Source of the DNA: Struthidea cinerea | Taxonomy: Eukaryota > Chordata > Aves > Passeriformes > Corcoracidae | DNA: 64,000 bases | NCBI GenBank assembly: GCA_013397865.1 | Contig: VZTI01002064.1 | Location: forward strand, 447,805 to 511,804 | Direction: 5' to 3' | In this document: positions 41,229-54,038 of the stretch, piece by piece | Layout: each line of letters opens with the position of its first letter | Position numbering within the stretch: position 1 is the stretch's first letter | The notes under the pieces: generated by a model | Told to the model about the DNA's origin: nothing | The model's input: the letters and a program-made list of their open reading frames with translations, nothing else | Databases searched by the model: none | Position numbers and translations under genes: made by a program

Positions 41229-43766
41229 AAAACAGCTTCTAAAATTCTGTCTTGTGAAGCGGTTGTAATTTGACAGGGATTCATTTTTTTCCACAGAATT
41301 TAGTTCAGCCTGCAAGATGTGGCATGCAATAATATTCCTACTCAAGAAGTATGCAGGGTGCTCTCCTGAAGAAGCCTGCCAATTCATTCTGGTTATTGGC
41401 AACAAGCTGCATCTTTCTCCCAAAGCCAGGATGCGGATCAAACAGGAATAGCAAGCAGCAATAGATCTCCTCTTTGTCATGAACAGGTACTATAAATTCT
41501 TAATCAGGTTACTAAGCCTCCTTGCACTCTTTGACAGAACCAATTGTGGACTTGGCTATTTATTCTATTGCCAGAAGTAGGAAAGAGGAGCAAGATTACA
41601 CAGCAGTGATCTCATGATGTACTCTCAGGATGCTCCAGGACAGCAGTTCTGATTGTGTAGCTGGCACATCAGCCCTCTGCGATCTCATCCCTACAGGAAT
41701 GGGGCTGGAAGAGCTTATGCAGCAGCATTGAAGTGTCAGGAATAGTTCAGCTATTATAAAATGGTATAGGTTGGAAAAAATATGGAAATGATAAAAAAGT
41801 AATTTAGGGTGAAAGGAAATTCTTTTAAAAAGCTTCATACTATCAAACATTGAGAGAAAAGATCCTTAAATCCTTAAGATGATCTGGAGCCTGACATTTT
41901 TCACTACTCTGGGATTTCCAGATAGTTGTGATTAAGGAAAAAAATACCTTGGCTATCCCTATTTGGTTCCTCTTCTGGGATCCTGTCTTGGCAGGAAGTG
42001 AGACAACCTTCCAAGACATGTTCTCTCTCCCCAAATACGACTGGTTTTTGTTAGAAGACTAACATCATCCCCATTTCATGCCTGCTTCAGTATAAGACTG
42101 CCCACTTCTAAGCGTTGATTGGAATCCCAGGAAGCCATCTGTTCAGGAGAGAGAGGTTTCCCAAAGTACAGCAACCTGGCATTTAGGTCCATCCCAGACT
42201 CAGAGACAAGATAACAACAGACAACCAATTTGGGTTCCGGCTGGTGATATGAGGAAGAGTTAATTACACCTTTGAGTACTCCATGATTTTGATAAGTATT
42301 AACTTACCAATAGCATGAAGGGTCATTTAAGACATATTAAAAATACTGAAGAAGCAAAAGAGGTATTAAATTGTGTTGGTTTAGAGTATTCCTGTGATGT
42401 TATTTTTGCTCTAACAGTAATAAATTTGTCATTTGTTTTTCATACCAACATGTTTCCATTTACTTGGCAAAAGTGATGACAACAAAAGTTCTACCAAAAT
42501 GTCACTGGATCACAAAAGAAAGTAAACACTTACAATAATGGTTTGGTTAAATTATCTCCTCTGGCCTCCTTGGAGGTAATTTAGGATTACTGAGTTCTAG
42601 TATTGTCAAAAAGAGCCTTTGTAGAACACCATATGGCTAAAACCATAATGAGCTTCACTGAAGTTCAGCAGAAGGTGTGTGTTTGTATGCAGTGACTAAG
42701 CATATGCAAGTAGGAGGCAATTACAGATGGCTGGAAATATGCTGCTACTGCTGCTACTGCAAAACACATATGATGTTTTGTATCCCAGAGCAGAAAGCAG
42801 AAATGCTCTAAAGTACCAAGCTTGGCTACTAGCTAATACTGTGATTCTGAATTTGTGTTGTTTAGGACCACAGCATCACACTCAGCAGATCAGCAACAAA
42901 AAGTTGCTCACTTCTGTTTCCTAGATTGAAAACAAGTTAATGCGATCATGGAAAGTACGCAGAGGTAAGGAGAATAGACCAAGTGGGAAACAGTATGACA
43001 CATCCAGTAAAAGCCCCATTAAAACAAAGGTATGAGTTAACTGTGACACAGCCATGCTTAGGGCACTTAGGAAACGAAATCTCTTTACTCCATGTGCCAG
43101 AGTGGTTAGCCTGCATTCTCTCCTCCATTTTGGGGTTGCCTTACTGATTTTTTTGCCATACTACAGTTCTGAGTTTGGTTTGTGCTGCTGCTGACCGTAA
43201 AATGTTATTTTGAGGAGTGTTCTTTCTCTTAGATAAACTATACATGTGTATTTGTCACTTTACCTAAGCAGTTGCTGGTGCATTGAGATATCAGCCCTCA
43301 CAGTATTCACCAATTTTCACCCTAACTGGAGATGGAAGTGTCCTGGAGAGGCTTATCAAGGGATTGCTTTGAAAATATTGAGTGGGAACTGTCATAAATG
43401 TGAGGTTTGCTGGAGAGGTCAGGGAAATAAACACGTTGCAGTCCCTTCCCATCAATGCAAAGGAACAGAGACCTGGCATTGGATGACAGGTTTGTATTTG
43501 GAAAAGAGGTATTTACAAAACAAATCCAAACCAACAACTTCAAAACCGAACCACAAACCACTCCCTATTCCACCCATTTAGGTTTCAAACGAAAGAACAA
43601 TCCTACTGATGTCTACCAACTGATCCAAGGTGGGCTGAATGGAAAGAGACACCCAGATTTTAAGAGAAAATAATTCTATAAAAGGATAGAAGGCATGACT
43701 AGGACCCACGCTACTGATCCCATCAGCTTTGCATTGGGCAAGAGAAAAGACAAATAACAAAGCATT

Positions 43767-43902
43767 TTATACAGATATAAAAATATATTTATATTCTAAA
43801 TTGAAAAAAAATTATACAACACATTGTATTGTATTGTATAATATTATAGTATATTATACATAATTATGTTTTATATAGATGATATATAAAATTTATATAA
43901 AT
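43767..43902. repeat. AT-rich low-complexity tract
   Basis: This stretch is almost entirely A and T. It includes a (TATTG)n-like segment around 43823-43841 and many TATA steps. Confidence 0.85.
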
Positions 43903-45949
43903 TAGAGCTACTGATTTCTTCTTTCTTTTTTCCCCCTCTATTCAGCAACTTTATTGTAGGGTCAGCAGGGCACAGAATTCTGCCTTTAAGCCTCAAAATT
44001 GCATCAATGAGTGCAACTGCACATTGAAAGACTGGGAAAATGAAAAGAAGCAAGCATTTCCCACTTGAATACAGCAGGTAATATACATCAGCATACTCTG
44101 GCCAGAATTTGCATGTGCAGCAAAACCCTAAGAAATAAGTCAAACAGAGACCTCTTTAGGAAAAGTTACTCTAAGAGCATTCACACTGCCTCTGTTAGGA
44201 AATTAAGACCCATATACAATGGTGTAAAATAAGCTCATGCAGAGGACAAAAATGAAAATTCATTTTTTTTACTCTAAATTGCTCTCTGGTGACTTGATGG
44301 GAAGCCTAGACTGACTGTCCCCCTTGTGGGCAGTGTGAATGGCCCTAAGAGCCAGTGATGTTTATTCTGGTGGAACTGGTCATTGAAAACATCTCAGCTT
44401 GATCTTAAACAAGCTAACAAAGGTGTAATTGGAGCAAGTTCTGCTCCACCCCTCAGGGGACCACCATCTGTATCGCCTCTTCCTTCTCCAGTGAGCCTCA
44501 TATATTTTCTCTCTCAAAGCTTCCATCTTCTCACTGGCCATCAGTAATGGTTGTTGTGAGGCTGGCAGCACACCTTCTAACACCCCTTCAAAGGGACTGA
44601 GAGAGAAAATCCTCAGGAGGATGAGTACCCAGCAACTCCCTCTCCCTTGTTTAGGAAAACAGAGCCCTTGCTGAAGCACCATGTCAAGCTTTCTGGGGTT
44701 TGCAGCGCCGTCAGTCATGAAGAGCTATGCTCCACTACAAAGTAACATGTGGTGGCTTGATGTGTACAACCTCTGCCAGCCCCTTGGAGAATGATGTAGG
44801 TGGACATGGGCTGGACCTCAGCCATCCCAGTGCGGGGGATGAAGTGGAGAGTAGAGTCACTCCAGGGTGGGCCAGAAGAGCTCTTTCACTTGTGCCAGCA
44901 CCCAAAACCCAGGCATTTTTACTGTTGGTAAAAAATAGCACTAGAACAACAGCTGGAAGTGTATTTTACCTCAAGGAGCTGATGGTCCTTTTTTTTCCCC
45001 CCAGATGTACGGTGACTAACTTACTGACTCCTGGAAGAACAAATCCTACTGCAAAGAGGAAAAGTCAATGATGGTGATTAGCAACAAGGAGGTATAATTG
45101 AATAAAAGTGCTAGGAGAATCTTTGAATACACTGATCATTGAGAGCACAGTCACAGTCTTTAAATCCTAAGAAAATGAAGGTATTAAGGAAGGAAAACCA
45201 TCACAGAAATTGTGATAAAATTGATCGATTTATGGAACTTTTTGCCAGAAAATGCAACTAAGGTAACAATGCTAGCAAGATTTAAGAAACAGAAATTAGG
45301 CTACAGGAAACTTCCAACGGGGTTAAAAAGAAAACTTATCTGTCAACGAATTACTTTCTGTCATGTTCTACTGAAGAAGCAGAGATATTTTTAGACTACA
45401 TAAATTACTGTTTTTATAAGCTCTGATACTATTTTGGTAAATAATATATCAATATCTGTGTTCCTAACTATAGTCGAAGAATGAAAAGCATGTTTTTGTT
45501 CTGCTTTCTAAAACACACTCATTTTTTGGTTTTGTAAGATAAACATGTTTTATCAGCCTGATAGCAATCGACAGCAGAATTAAGTTTATGAGTGCATTCT
45601 GAATCACTATAAAATTCCTATTTACTGCTTTTTAAAATTATCTCAATTGCTTATGGTTTTTTTCCTCACACTATCACCTAGTTTACTCAACTTGAAATGT
45701 TAACTATGACAGAGTTATGAATGGATTAAGATGCTATCTGATGTTTGCTATGATTTCTGTATGCCTCAGGAACAATATTCTGTGAGTTGTTGCAAGGATA
45801 CTTTTCAGGAAAAATAAATGCGCCTGTCCTCACGATAGCAAGTCAAAAGGACAGTTACATTCCTTATTCAGCTGGAGGACTATTCTCCTGACACAAGGAA
45901 AAATGTGAAGAGCTACTCTCTACTGTGAGCTTGCTTTTTAAACTGAATT

Positions 45950-45985
45950 AATAAACTAAAAATATATAATAATATAAATATAAAG
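45950..45985. repeat. Short AT-rich simple repeat
   Basis: A run of TAAA and ATATAATA units with almost no G or C. Confidence 0.7.
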
Positions 45986-46794
45986 CAAAAAACACACAAT
46001 AAACCCCAACAGTTCCAAAATACTGCTTTTCTGACTCCTGACTTGAGATTTTGATACACATCCAAACCCTGTTTTAAAAAAAAAGAAGTTGTTTTAGAAG
46101 TACAGGGCTTGGGGCTTTACTGACAACAGGGGATACAGCCTGAATGTGACCTACAACTGTACTTCAACCACAGCCACTTGACAAAAGCTAAGATGCATCT
46201 GTGGGTAAGGGGAAAAGAGCACTACATGTATTCTTGAGGTCCTACATGCTACATACCAAACCAATTTAGAACGCTGTCCCTAAACATTGAAAAAACAATA
46301 CAAAAGGGCTTTAGAGATTTGGACAGCAAGATAAGTACTCTTGGTAACTTTGCTATTTTTGAACAGACTTGTTTCTAACTTTGCATAGTATGAGAATTAT
46401 ATCATGTTGGCAACAGATTAACAGGAAAGAAATAGATGGGAAGTTACTTCTCCTTGCTCTGTTTACTTGAAATCTGCTACCAAAAATACCTTTTAGAAAT
46501 GCTTCTTCATGCAAAGCTATTTCTTTTACAAGCTCAGCAAATTATCTTGATGGTTATGCAACAATCATACATATAATTTGATATGTTTCCCAAGTGCAGC
46601 ACTCGGCCCAGCAGGTGAATGGCTGTTACAAAAAATATTGGGGTTTTTTCTGTTCTATTCAAATGAACTGAACACTGTGAGGGAAAAACTGAATGCATCA
46701 AAACATTGCTTGCCTAGTTTTTCATTTAAAAATACTGTATTTTAATAGATGAAGGAAAAAAAAAAGTTATTGCCCTGTTTAGGTTTCAGAGTTA

Positions 46795-46985
46795 CAGGAC
46801 AATTGAGATTGGGAGTATCCTCTGGAGGTCATCTGGTCCAACCTTGTTGCTCAAGCAGGGCCACCTGGAGCCAGTTGCCACGACTGGGTAGCTTTTGAGT
46901 ATCTCCATGGACGGAGACTTTACCACCAGCTGGGCAACTTGTTCCACTGCACAGTCATCCTCACGGAGAAAAAGCATTCCAAAGT
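46795..46985 (-). mobile_element. CR1 LINE 3' fragment
   Basis: On the plus strand this reads as the antisense of a CR1 3' end: GGAGGTCATCTGGTCCAACC near the left, then GCTCAAGCAGGGCCACCTGG, TATCTCCATGGACGGAGACT and the GGGCAACTTGTTCCA stretch. The terminal sequence is diverged, suggesting an old insertion. Confidence 0.85.
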
Positions 46986-47479
46986 ACTGTATTTCAGCAT
47001 TTAGAATATTCTCATTTTAGCCTCAGTGTTGCATTTGAACAGGAACAGCTATCCACTGTGGGTGCTGGCTGCTGCACAGAAAGCAGAACCATACACTGTG
47101 GGGTTTAAGCAGCATCTAGTGGCTGATCTTAGGTAGGCAGCCATCCTATTTAGCTCTATTTTCTCTTAGTATATTTAGCATCAGGAAGTAAGGGAAGGGG
47201 TGCATTCCATCAGTTTTGGTAAACATGATCCAAAAGTGCGCTTGCTTTAAAAAAAATCTTTACATATCACTACCATTAGAGCAAAATAAGAGAAAAAACC
47301 CACTGTACTAATCACACCCTAAAAACTGGAACAGATTTATCACTGGAGAAAGAAGTATCTTCAATGAGAATGAAGAAATTAGGTTTCAAATTAATCTTGC
47401 AAGACAATTTGCTTTTTTATGCAAAATAGCATCATGCCATTCCAGTAAGAGGAGGTATCAAGTGCTCGCTCCACTTTTG
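46986..47479. other. Spacer between two CR1 fragments
   Basis: Unique-looking sequence. The left limit of the CR1 that follows is uncertain, so some of this may be eroded CR1. Confidence 0.5.
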
Positions 47480-48795
47480 CAGATAAGATAGTTGGAGGCC
47501 GTCTTGTGCACAGCAATCATTAAATTTACCTCCGTGATGGGGAAGGTCATGGAGTAGATCATCCTGTGTACATCATGAGGCACATGCAGGACAATCAGGG
47601 GATCAGGCCCAACCAGCATGGGTTTAGGAAAGGCAGGTCCTGCTTGACCAACCTGATCTCCTTCTATGCTTACCCACTTAGGAGATAAGGGAAAGGCTGT
47701 GGATATTTTCTGTCTGGACTTTAGTAAAGCCTTTGACACCATTTCCCACAGCCTTCTCCTGGACAAGCTGGTTGCTCATGGACAGGTGCAGTGTTCACTG
47801 TATAAAAAAATTTGGCTGGATGGCCAAGTTCAGAGAGTGGTGACGAATGCAGTTACATCCAGCTGGCAGGTGGTCACAAGTGGGGTCCCCAAGGGCTCAG
47901 TATTGGGGCCACTCATGTTTAACGTCTTTATCAATGACCTGGGGAAAGGGATTGAGTGCCCTCAGTCAGCTTGCAGGTGACAACAAGTTGAGTGTGATTG
48001 CTGATCTGCAGGAGGGTAGGAAGGGTCCACAGAGGGATCCGAACAGGCTGAATTGATGGGCCGAGGCCAACTGTACAAGGTTCAACAAGGCCAAGTGCCA
48101 GGTCCTGCACTTGGGTCACAGCCGAAAAGGCCCGGGGGGTGCTGCTCTATAGCAGCTGAACATGATCCAGCGTGTGCCCAGGGGGCCAAGAAGGCCAATG
48201 ACATCCTGGCCTGGGTCAGCAATGGTGTGGCCAGCCGGACCAGGACAGTGATTGTCCCCCTGTGCTCAGCACTGGTGAGGCCACACCTCAAATCCTGTGT
48301 TCAGTTCTGGCCCCTCACTGCAAGAAAGACATTGAGGGGCTGGAGCGTCTCCAGAGAAGGGCAACGGAGCTGGGGAAGGGTCTGGAGCACAAGTCTGGTG
48401 AGGAACAGCTGAGGGAGCTGGGGGTGTTCAGCCTGGCAAAGGAGGATTGGGGGGGACTTTATTGCTCTCTACAACCACCTGAAAGGAGGTTATAGTGAGG
48501 TGAGAGCCAGTCTCTTCTCCCAGACAACAAGTGATAGGACAAGAGGAAATAGCCTAAAATTGCACCAGAGGAGGTTTATATTGGTTATTAGGAAACATTT
48601 CCTCATGGAAAGGGTTATCAGGCATTGGAACAGGCTACCCAGGGAAGTGGTGGAATCACCGTCCCTGAAAGTGTTCAGAAAATTAGTACAGATTTTGTAC
48701 TTAGGGACATGGATTAGGGGTGGACTTGGCTGGGTTAATGGTTGGACTCCATGATCTTAAAGGTCTTTCACAACTTAAACCACTCCACGATTGTA
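47480..48795 (+). mobile_element. CR1 LINE, 5'-truncated, with dead reverse transcriptase
   Basis: This fragment holds the C-terminal half of CR1 ORF2 and the 3' UTR. Reverse transcriptase motifs are readable in broken frames: LDFSKAFDTISHSLLLDKL near 47715-47771 and GVPKGSVLGPLMFNVFINDL near 47883-47942. Further on, TEL..KGLEHKSGEEQLRELGVF and HWNRLPREVVE-type remnants appear. An in-frame stop follows GKVME near the left end, and the frame shifts after the NDL motif. The catalytic YADD box appears as LAGD. The right end carries the CR1 tail (TGGACTCCATGATCTTAAAG). It cannot be autonomous; a full CR1 is about 4.5 kb. Confidence 0.9.
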
Positions 48796-49281
48796 TGATA
48801 AAGGTTTTTTGCCTATAGTAGCTTTATTGAATGCTGCACCCTGAGCCAGGTTAAGTGACCAGCAAGCAAATCCTTGTAGATCTTGAAGGAATGATCGAAA
48901 TTACTGCTCCTGGTTGTGTTTCGTAACACGCTCTGCAACTATAGCACTGCAACAGGTTGTATGAACACTACTAGACTGCCTCAGTGGAGTCAGCTTGATT
49001 AATGTGTTTGCCTTTCAGCAGTGATTTAAGTTATTCCAGCAAATGCAGCTTTACAGCTCTTCCCCTTTTTGGAAGGTTGTAAAAAGTTTCCCAAGGAACT
49101 TCTATAAATAAAGCTGAAGACATGAGTTGATGCACCTGATGAAGGACAAATCGTACACCTTTTATTGAAATAAAGCAAACCACATTTATCTGTTGATTCA
49201 AATAAGGGAAAACATCATAGGGTTTTCAGCACTCAGTTCAAAATAAATTGCTCTAAGATACTGAAGAAGTGGGAGAGATGT

Positions 49282-49346
49282 TATAACAGGAGGTAAAAAT
49301 CAATTTGGGAAAAGCTATAACAGGAGGTAAAAATCAATTTGGGAAA
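49282..49346. repeat. 34-bp tandem duplication, two copies
   Basis: A unit beginning TATAACAGGAGGTAAAAATC occurs at 49282-49315 and again from 49316. The second copy is almost identical over 31-34 bases. It is a local duplication with no coding context. Confidence 0.92.
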
Positions 49347-50782
49347 AATCAAATTGCAAATTCTAATACCCACAGACACCATAGGAGGAATACACCACAT
49401 TCCTCTGACCCAACCCATAATAAGATCACCTGGGTCTAAACTCCCACCTATTTGTTAGTCCAATTTACTTTTGTTTGTCCCCAAGCCTTCTGCAGTCAAA
49501 AGAAGACCCTATAAAAGTAGTCTTCTGCTTACACCTCCAATACTGACCTTTTTTATGCAAAGGTGATGCGGTTAAAGCAAGGCAAAATGTCAGTGATCCG
49601 TGTGCTGCTGAGTGACATACCTTCAAGGACCATTTCTGTCTAACGTATGAGAATAGAGAGATAGTCACTTGGAGTCACACAGTGAAACTTGCACCATTAT
49701 GCAGCTGGGGCTATGGTATGCAGGGGTCTGTTGCAGTTTTACGTGGGTTTTTTTACTTACACAGTTACGACAGGGCTTATAAGATGGATGTTACATTGTA
49801 CATCTTTGTATCTCTATTTAATCAAATGTTTATTTTGTTCATTTCTAAAATCTGGACTCTAGTATGGCTAAAAACAAACAAACTCCAACAAAACCGTTAA
49901 TCTCCCTTCAGTAATGCTGCATTTTACAGATAAAGAAAATATGTAACTCTTAAAAAAACCCAGCTGTGTGATTCAGTACATTACATAAACAAGTAACATG
50001 GTATCTCCAAGGTCTCTCTTCTCCATTAGCCCTGACACCTCCATTACTCTCCTTCTTTCTCCAGGAGCACCACAAACATCTCCTTTCACCTCAATAATCC
50101 CCTTGTCTGATACCCCCTTCTTCTTCTCTGGGATTCAACAGAAGTAATTTCATATACCAGTACCTATTCCATGAGGAAAGCTAAAGCAATTGCACATAAT
50201 ATATGAGAAAATGTATCTTCTATTGCAGTACCAATATTTTAGTAATCGTCGAACGAATAAAAATGACATGAAAAGCTTTTACTCCATTTCAAAAAGCTGA
50301 AGATTATAGTTTGCAATCATGAACATCAGTGTTTTCATAAAAATCAGTGTGGATTCTGAGCTTTTGAAGGCACTGAAGACCATTAAGAACTGCCTGAATG
50401 CCTATACACAGCTTATATAAATTTAAATCTTCTCTAAGGAAATCTACTTCAAATGATGCAAATCTCTTCTCAGGAGTCAATTGGTTACACGGCCAGCTAC
50501 ACACACTTTGCACGTGTCACACGGAAGCCACACCTAAAATAAGTACACCACACCTAGTTTTGACTTGCTCTCAGCTTTAAAAATAAATGGCTTCAAAGTT
50601 GCTGTTGCAAGTTAGCATTAAAATGAGACTAAGAACAATCCAGTATTAGAATAGCATATTGTTTGTTACTATACCTAATACAAAGCATCAACGGTTTTGA
50701 GATGCTCTGAAACTCAAAGAATGTCCCCTTGTCAGTAATTGCCTTGACCAGATAGATACAGAATCTTACTCTCTTCTTGAAT

Positions 50783-50831
50783 GTTTTTTGGTTTTGGTTT
50801 GGTTTCGGTTTTTTTTTGTTTTTTTTTTTCC
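50783..50831. repeat. GT-rich and poly-T low-complexity tract
   Basis: GGTTTTGGTTTGGTTTCGG is followed by two long T runs. It may be the reversed poly(A) tail of an old insertion, but no body of such an element is recognisable beside it. Confidence 0.8.
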
Positions 50832-51479
50832 TCATTTTGAACTTTAATTCTTGAATGAGATGTATTCTTCTGGATTGTGGAAAGGTGAAGATTGATTGCT
50901 GAGAAAAAGATAAGATTTACAATTTGCAGCATCAGTGCTCTAAACACTAGGAGCCACTGTGACTGAGAGCCAGCAGGATGCTGATATGGGCACCTAATTC
51001 CTCCTGACACAAGAAAGGGAACAGACAAAGAAATTATTCATCTCAGAATCACCCAACCTGTACACAAGGTGTGCAAAGGAAGAACAACCTTACAGTTAAC
51101 AGTCAGACTGAAATTCAGGTACTTTTAAACACAAGTGCTGATGTTAATCAGAATATAAAAACGCTGTTGAAGGCATTATTAAATGTCACTACATTTCAGT
51201 TAAACCTTCAGGTTTTTTCTTCTCCACAGGAAAATATTTCTATGTACTGTAACTCTGTTGTAGAAAACAAAAATATTTTCATGAGACAAAGTAATCTGCA
51301 GCTCAGTTTGTTACACTCTGAAGACAGCCCAAAGTGTCTAATCTTAATAGAAATTGAAATATTAAATTCTGCCCCTTTTTTCGCCACAGACTTTTAGTGA
51401 GTGACGTAGCATGAGAGATTAACACAAAATATGGATTTTTGAATAATTTTAAAAGGACAGATGAATGTTTTGACAAGAT

Positions 51480-51485
51480 TTTATT
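51480..51485 (-). terminator. FAM76B: Candidate distal poly(A) signal of FAM76B
   Basis: An AATAAA hexamer on the minus strand followed by moderately T/G-rich sequence. It is the last such signal before a stretch without UTR-like features, so it would give a 3' UTR of about 2.5 kb. Confidence 0.35.
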
Positions 51486-53005
51486 GTGAAACATTTGATT
51501 TAGAAAAGGTACAAAATGTCAACGGTCAGATGTGTGCCAGTACAGTATTTCCATAATCTATACATGTGGACAGCTGAACAGCTTCACTGCAGAACGCGGA
51601 TTTGGACAAACTATCTAAAAGGGGGCTGCAATATTCACAGGCTTAAAATACATAAATAACTTGAGCCAAAATGACCATTACTGGTCAATGCTAATCAACA
51701 TCTGGAAACAGGCTAAAAAGCACAATACAGTACAACAATCTCCTCGCAGATCCACGTTTAAAGAACATCAGTTTATTATGTCAATAATCTACAGCTCCAG
51801 GACATGATTCTCAGGACTGGGATTCAGCTGGCTAGTTAACAGCTTAAAAAAAGTAATGTTAAAAATGAGACTGTGTAAGAAAACCCACAGGTATTTAATT
51901 AGAACTAAAGATTGTGAAGCCCCTAAAAATTCTTCTGACTGGGATTTATAATGAATTACTTCTAATACAGAACTTCTGTTTGTTTCTTTAAAATGTCCTG
52001 ACTGCATCTTGAACTGATATAATTAAGTAATCTTAATTCAAACATTTCATTTTGCTATGCATTTCTGTATTTTAAAACCCATTTCACTGAATATGGGTCA
52101 CCATCAAACTGGAAAAAAAATTACCCAAATACTAATTCTGAATTAATAAAAGTCATAAATTTGTATACTAAAAAATTAACAACAACCCCAAAGATAGCAG
52201 CATTCTCTACCCTAGTTTAGTATGTTTAAAGAGGAGCTTTTATAAACATACAAAGTTGATTTTAGGGTATAAAAATACACATATACTATATGAAACAAGA
52301 TAGCTCAAGTTTTCAATATTTTTCAGTAGTCTGTCACTGCTGGATATCATTGGAACTATTGAGAAGGTGTTCATAGTTCAGTACCTGGGTGAACAGCCAA
52401 AAAGGGTCTATAGACTTTTGTTCTTTAATTAAAAATGTGTAGCTGTTTCTACACAATTAAGCTTGCTGAAATATCAACAGCCACCCTGTTATCAGTCAGT
52501 ATCCAGAGCTGACTTAGACCTTTACCCATGTAAATCTACTTCCCTTTATGCTGATTCATAACTGACCTTCCTGAACAGATACCTTGGGGTATACTAAATT
52601 GTTGTTTAATTGAAGTTTCTGAATATGACTCATGTCCATTAGGAGCAGAGCTAAACTTAAACTGATGTAATTTAGAATGAAAATCCACCCAAAACATTAA
52701 AACCCACCTCTTGACACCACATCCACTCCCTTAATTAATTTCAAGACCATTAGTTTTGGCTACTCTTTTCTCATTGTGTATCTTCAGTGGGGGATGTGCA
52801 TCTTGCAATTCATTAAGAAGAATCACCATAAATTACAACCAAGTACGTTAAATCAGACAAGGGGGAATAAACGCATTTAAAACTTTGAGTGTGCATCACT
52901 AGCTAAGGATGCAACATTGGGAGTACAACGTCTGCTATGGAATTAAAATTAGTGCTGTGCCAAATGGGAAAAATGTATAAACAAACCACAAAACTCCAGT
53001 GTGGC

Positions 53006-53026
53006 AAAAAAAAAATTTTTTTTTTT
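53006..53026. repeat. A10T11 homopolymer palindrome
   Basis: Ten A are followed directly by eleven T, a perfectly self-complementary tract inside the probable FAM76B 3' UTR. Confidence 0.9.
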
Positions 53027-53222
53027 CCAGGAAGTGTTTGGCATGAGCAGCACTAACAAAATTCTACGCCTCACAGACACAAGCTACAAAGGTTATCTAC
53101 AGCCAATACTCACTGTCCATCAATCAGCTAGCTAGCTCTTAATGCTGCCTCGAGCACTGCACTAGCCACTTTGATCTTTGTTTCAGATTCCTCTGTACAC
53201 ACATTTATATTTACATAAAACA

Positions 53223-53228
53223 TTTATT
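53223..53228 (-). terminator. FAM76B: Candidate proximal poly(A) signal of FAM76B
   Basis: An AATAAA hexamer on the minus strand, about 720 nt past the stop codon, is followed roughly 20-30 nt downstream by a GT-rich stretch (ATGTGTGTAC near 53195-53205). This is the usual arrangement for cleavage and polyadenylation. Use in vivo is not shown. Confidence 0.45.
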
Positions 53229-53948
53229 AAACATGATTTTAAAACATAAAAACCTTATGTACAAAATACCAACATTCCTATAAATAAACAGTTGGAGAAA
53301 GGCACTTGCAAGAAAAGTCTACAGTAAATCTTACAAAAACCACACTGCCTCTGTTACTGTACAATAGATAATCTTTCAGTCAGTCCCTATCACAAGAATG
53401 TAAAACACTAATTACTTGTTATAACTAAGAATATAACCATTACAGTCATATTTACACATACATATATGCCTCTTTTTAGTTCCACTTGAGAGCACCATGA
53501 TTTCCATTCCAAATTTATATTTTCATACAAAGTAAAAGAACAGTTGCCAGAAACCAGTGTTCAGTGTCACTGCAGATTCATAAACTTTTGGCTGACATCA
53601 GTGTAGTCTAAAAGACTCTGTTGCTACTTTGTAAAAAGTACACCTAGTTTGTTATTGCATGTTGTCCTTTCAGAGAGAACACTGCTAATGTTCTCTATGC
53701 AATTGTTTAATACTATTGCTGGCAAAAGGTTTCCAATATCAAAAAAATAAAAACATTCTTCAAGCCAGTTGAAGTATTTAATCTGAACAGTAACTAAAAA
53801 AATCTGCATATTAATTATAAAAACATGTAGGAAACATGCCAACTAATCTGGTGTGCAAAAATATTTTTTCCACTACACAGGATTTTAAGGGCTTCACAGA
53901 ATTACTCAAATGTACGTTGAGTAGCAAACCCCACAAATAACCAGTTCC

Positions 53949-54038
53949 TCAAGGAGATGTGAGGATACTCCCACTTTTATCAAACTTTTTACCCTTTGAC
54001 AATGCTGCGACCTGTTTGAGCAGTTCTCTGTTTTTGGC
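53949..54038 (-). CDS. FAM76B: FAM76B exon 10, C-terminus and stop
   Basis: The terminal coding part is 90 bp: AKNRELLKQVAALSKGKKFD followed by KSGSILTSP and a TGA stop at 53949-53951. It closes the coiled coil and ends in a short basic and serine-rich tail. The acceptor TTGCAG ends at 54039. This exon continues into the 3' UTR. Confidence 0.96.
   Translation of the reverse strand, partial: AKNRELLKQVAALSKGKKFDKSGSILTSP

Larger units (their letters stand above)
41229..46794. other. Intergenic, no gene recognised
   Basis: AT-rich sequence including the low-complexity tract near 43.8 kb. No gene or dispersed repeat was recognised. Confidence 0.55.
48796..51459. other. Intergenic downstream of FAM76B, no gene recognised
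   Basis: AT-rich flank holding the 34-bp tandem duplication and the poly-T tract. A 108-codon plus-strand frame at 51071-51397 has no recognisable domain. Confidence 0.5.
51460..53948 (-). other. FAM76B: Probable FAM76B 3' UTR
   Basis: This AT-rich sequence follows the stop codon. It carries AATAAA on the minus strand at 53223-53228, 51772-51777 and 51480-51485. Two minus-strand TGTAAATA motifs of Pumilio type lie at 53208-53215 and 53449-53456. No recognisable transposon interrupts it. The limits are inferred from poly(A) signals only; the short form would end near 53200 and the long form near 51460. Confidence 0.55.

Noticed and set aside
51071..51397. A 108-codon plus-strand frame just beyond the FAM76B UTR
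   Set aside because: Asn/Leu-rich composition typical of AT-rich noncoding DNA; no domain or gene structure.
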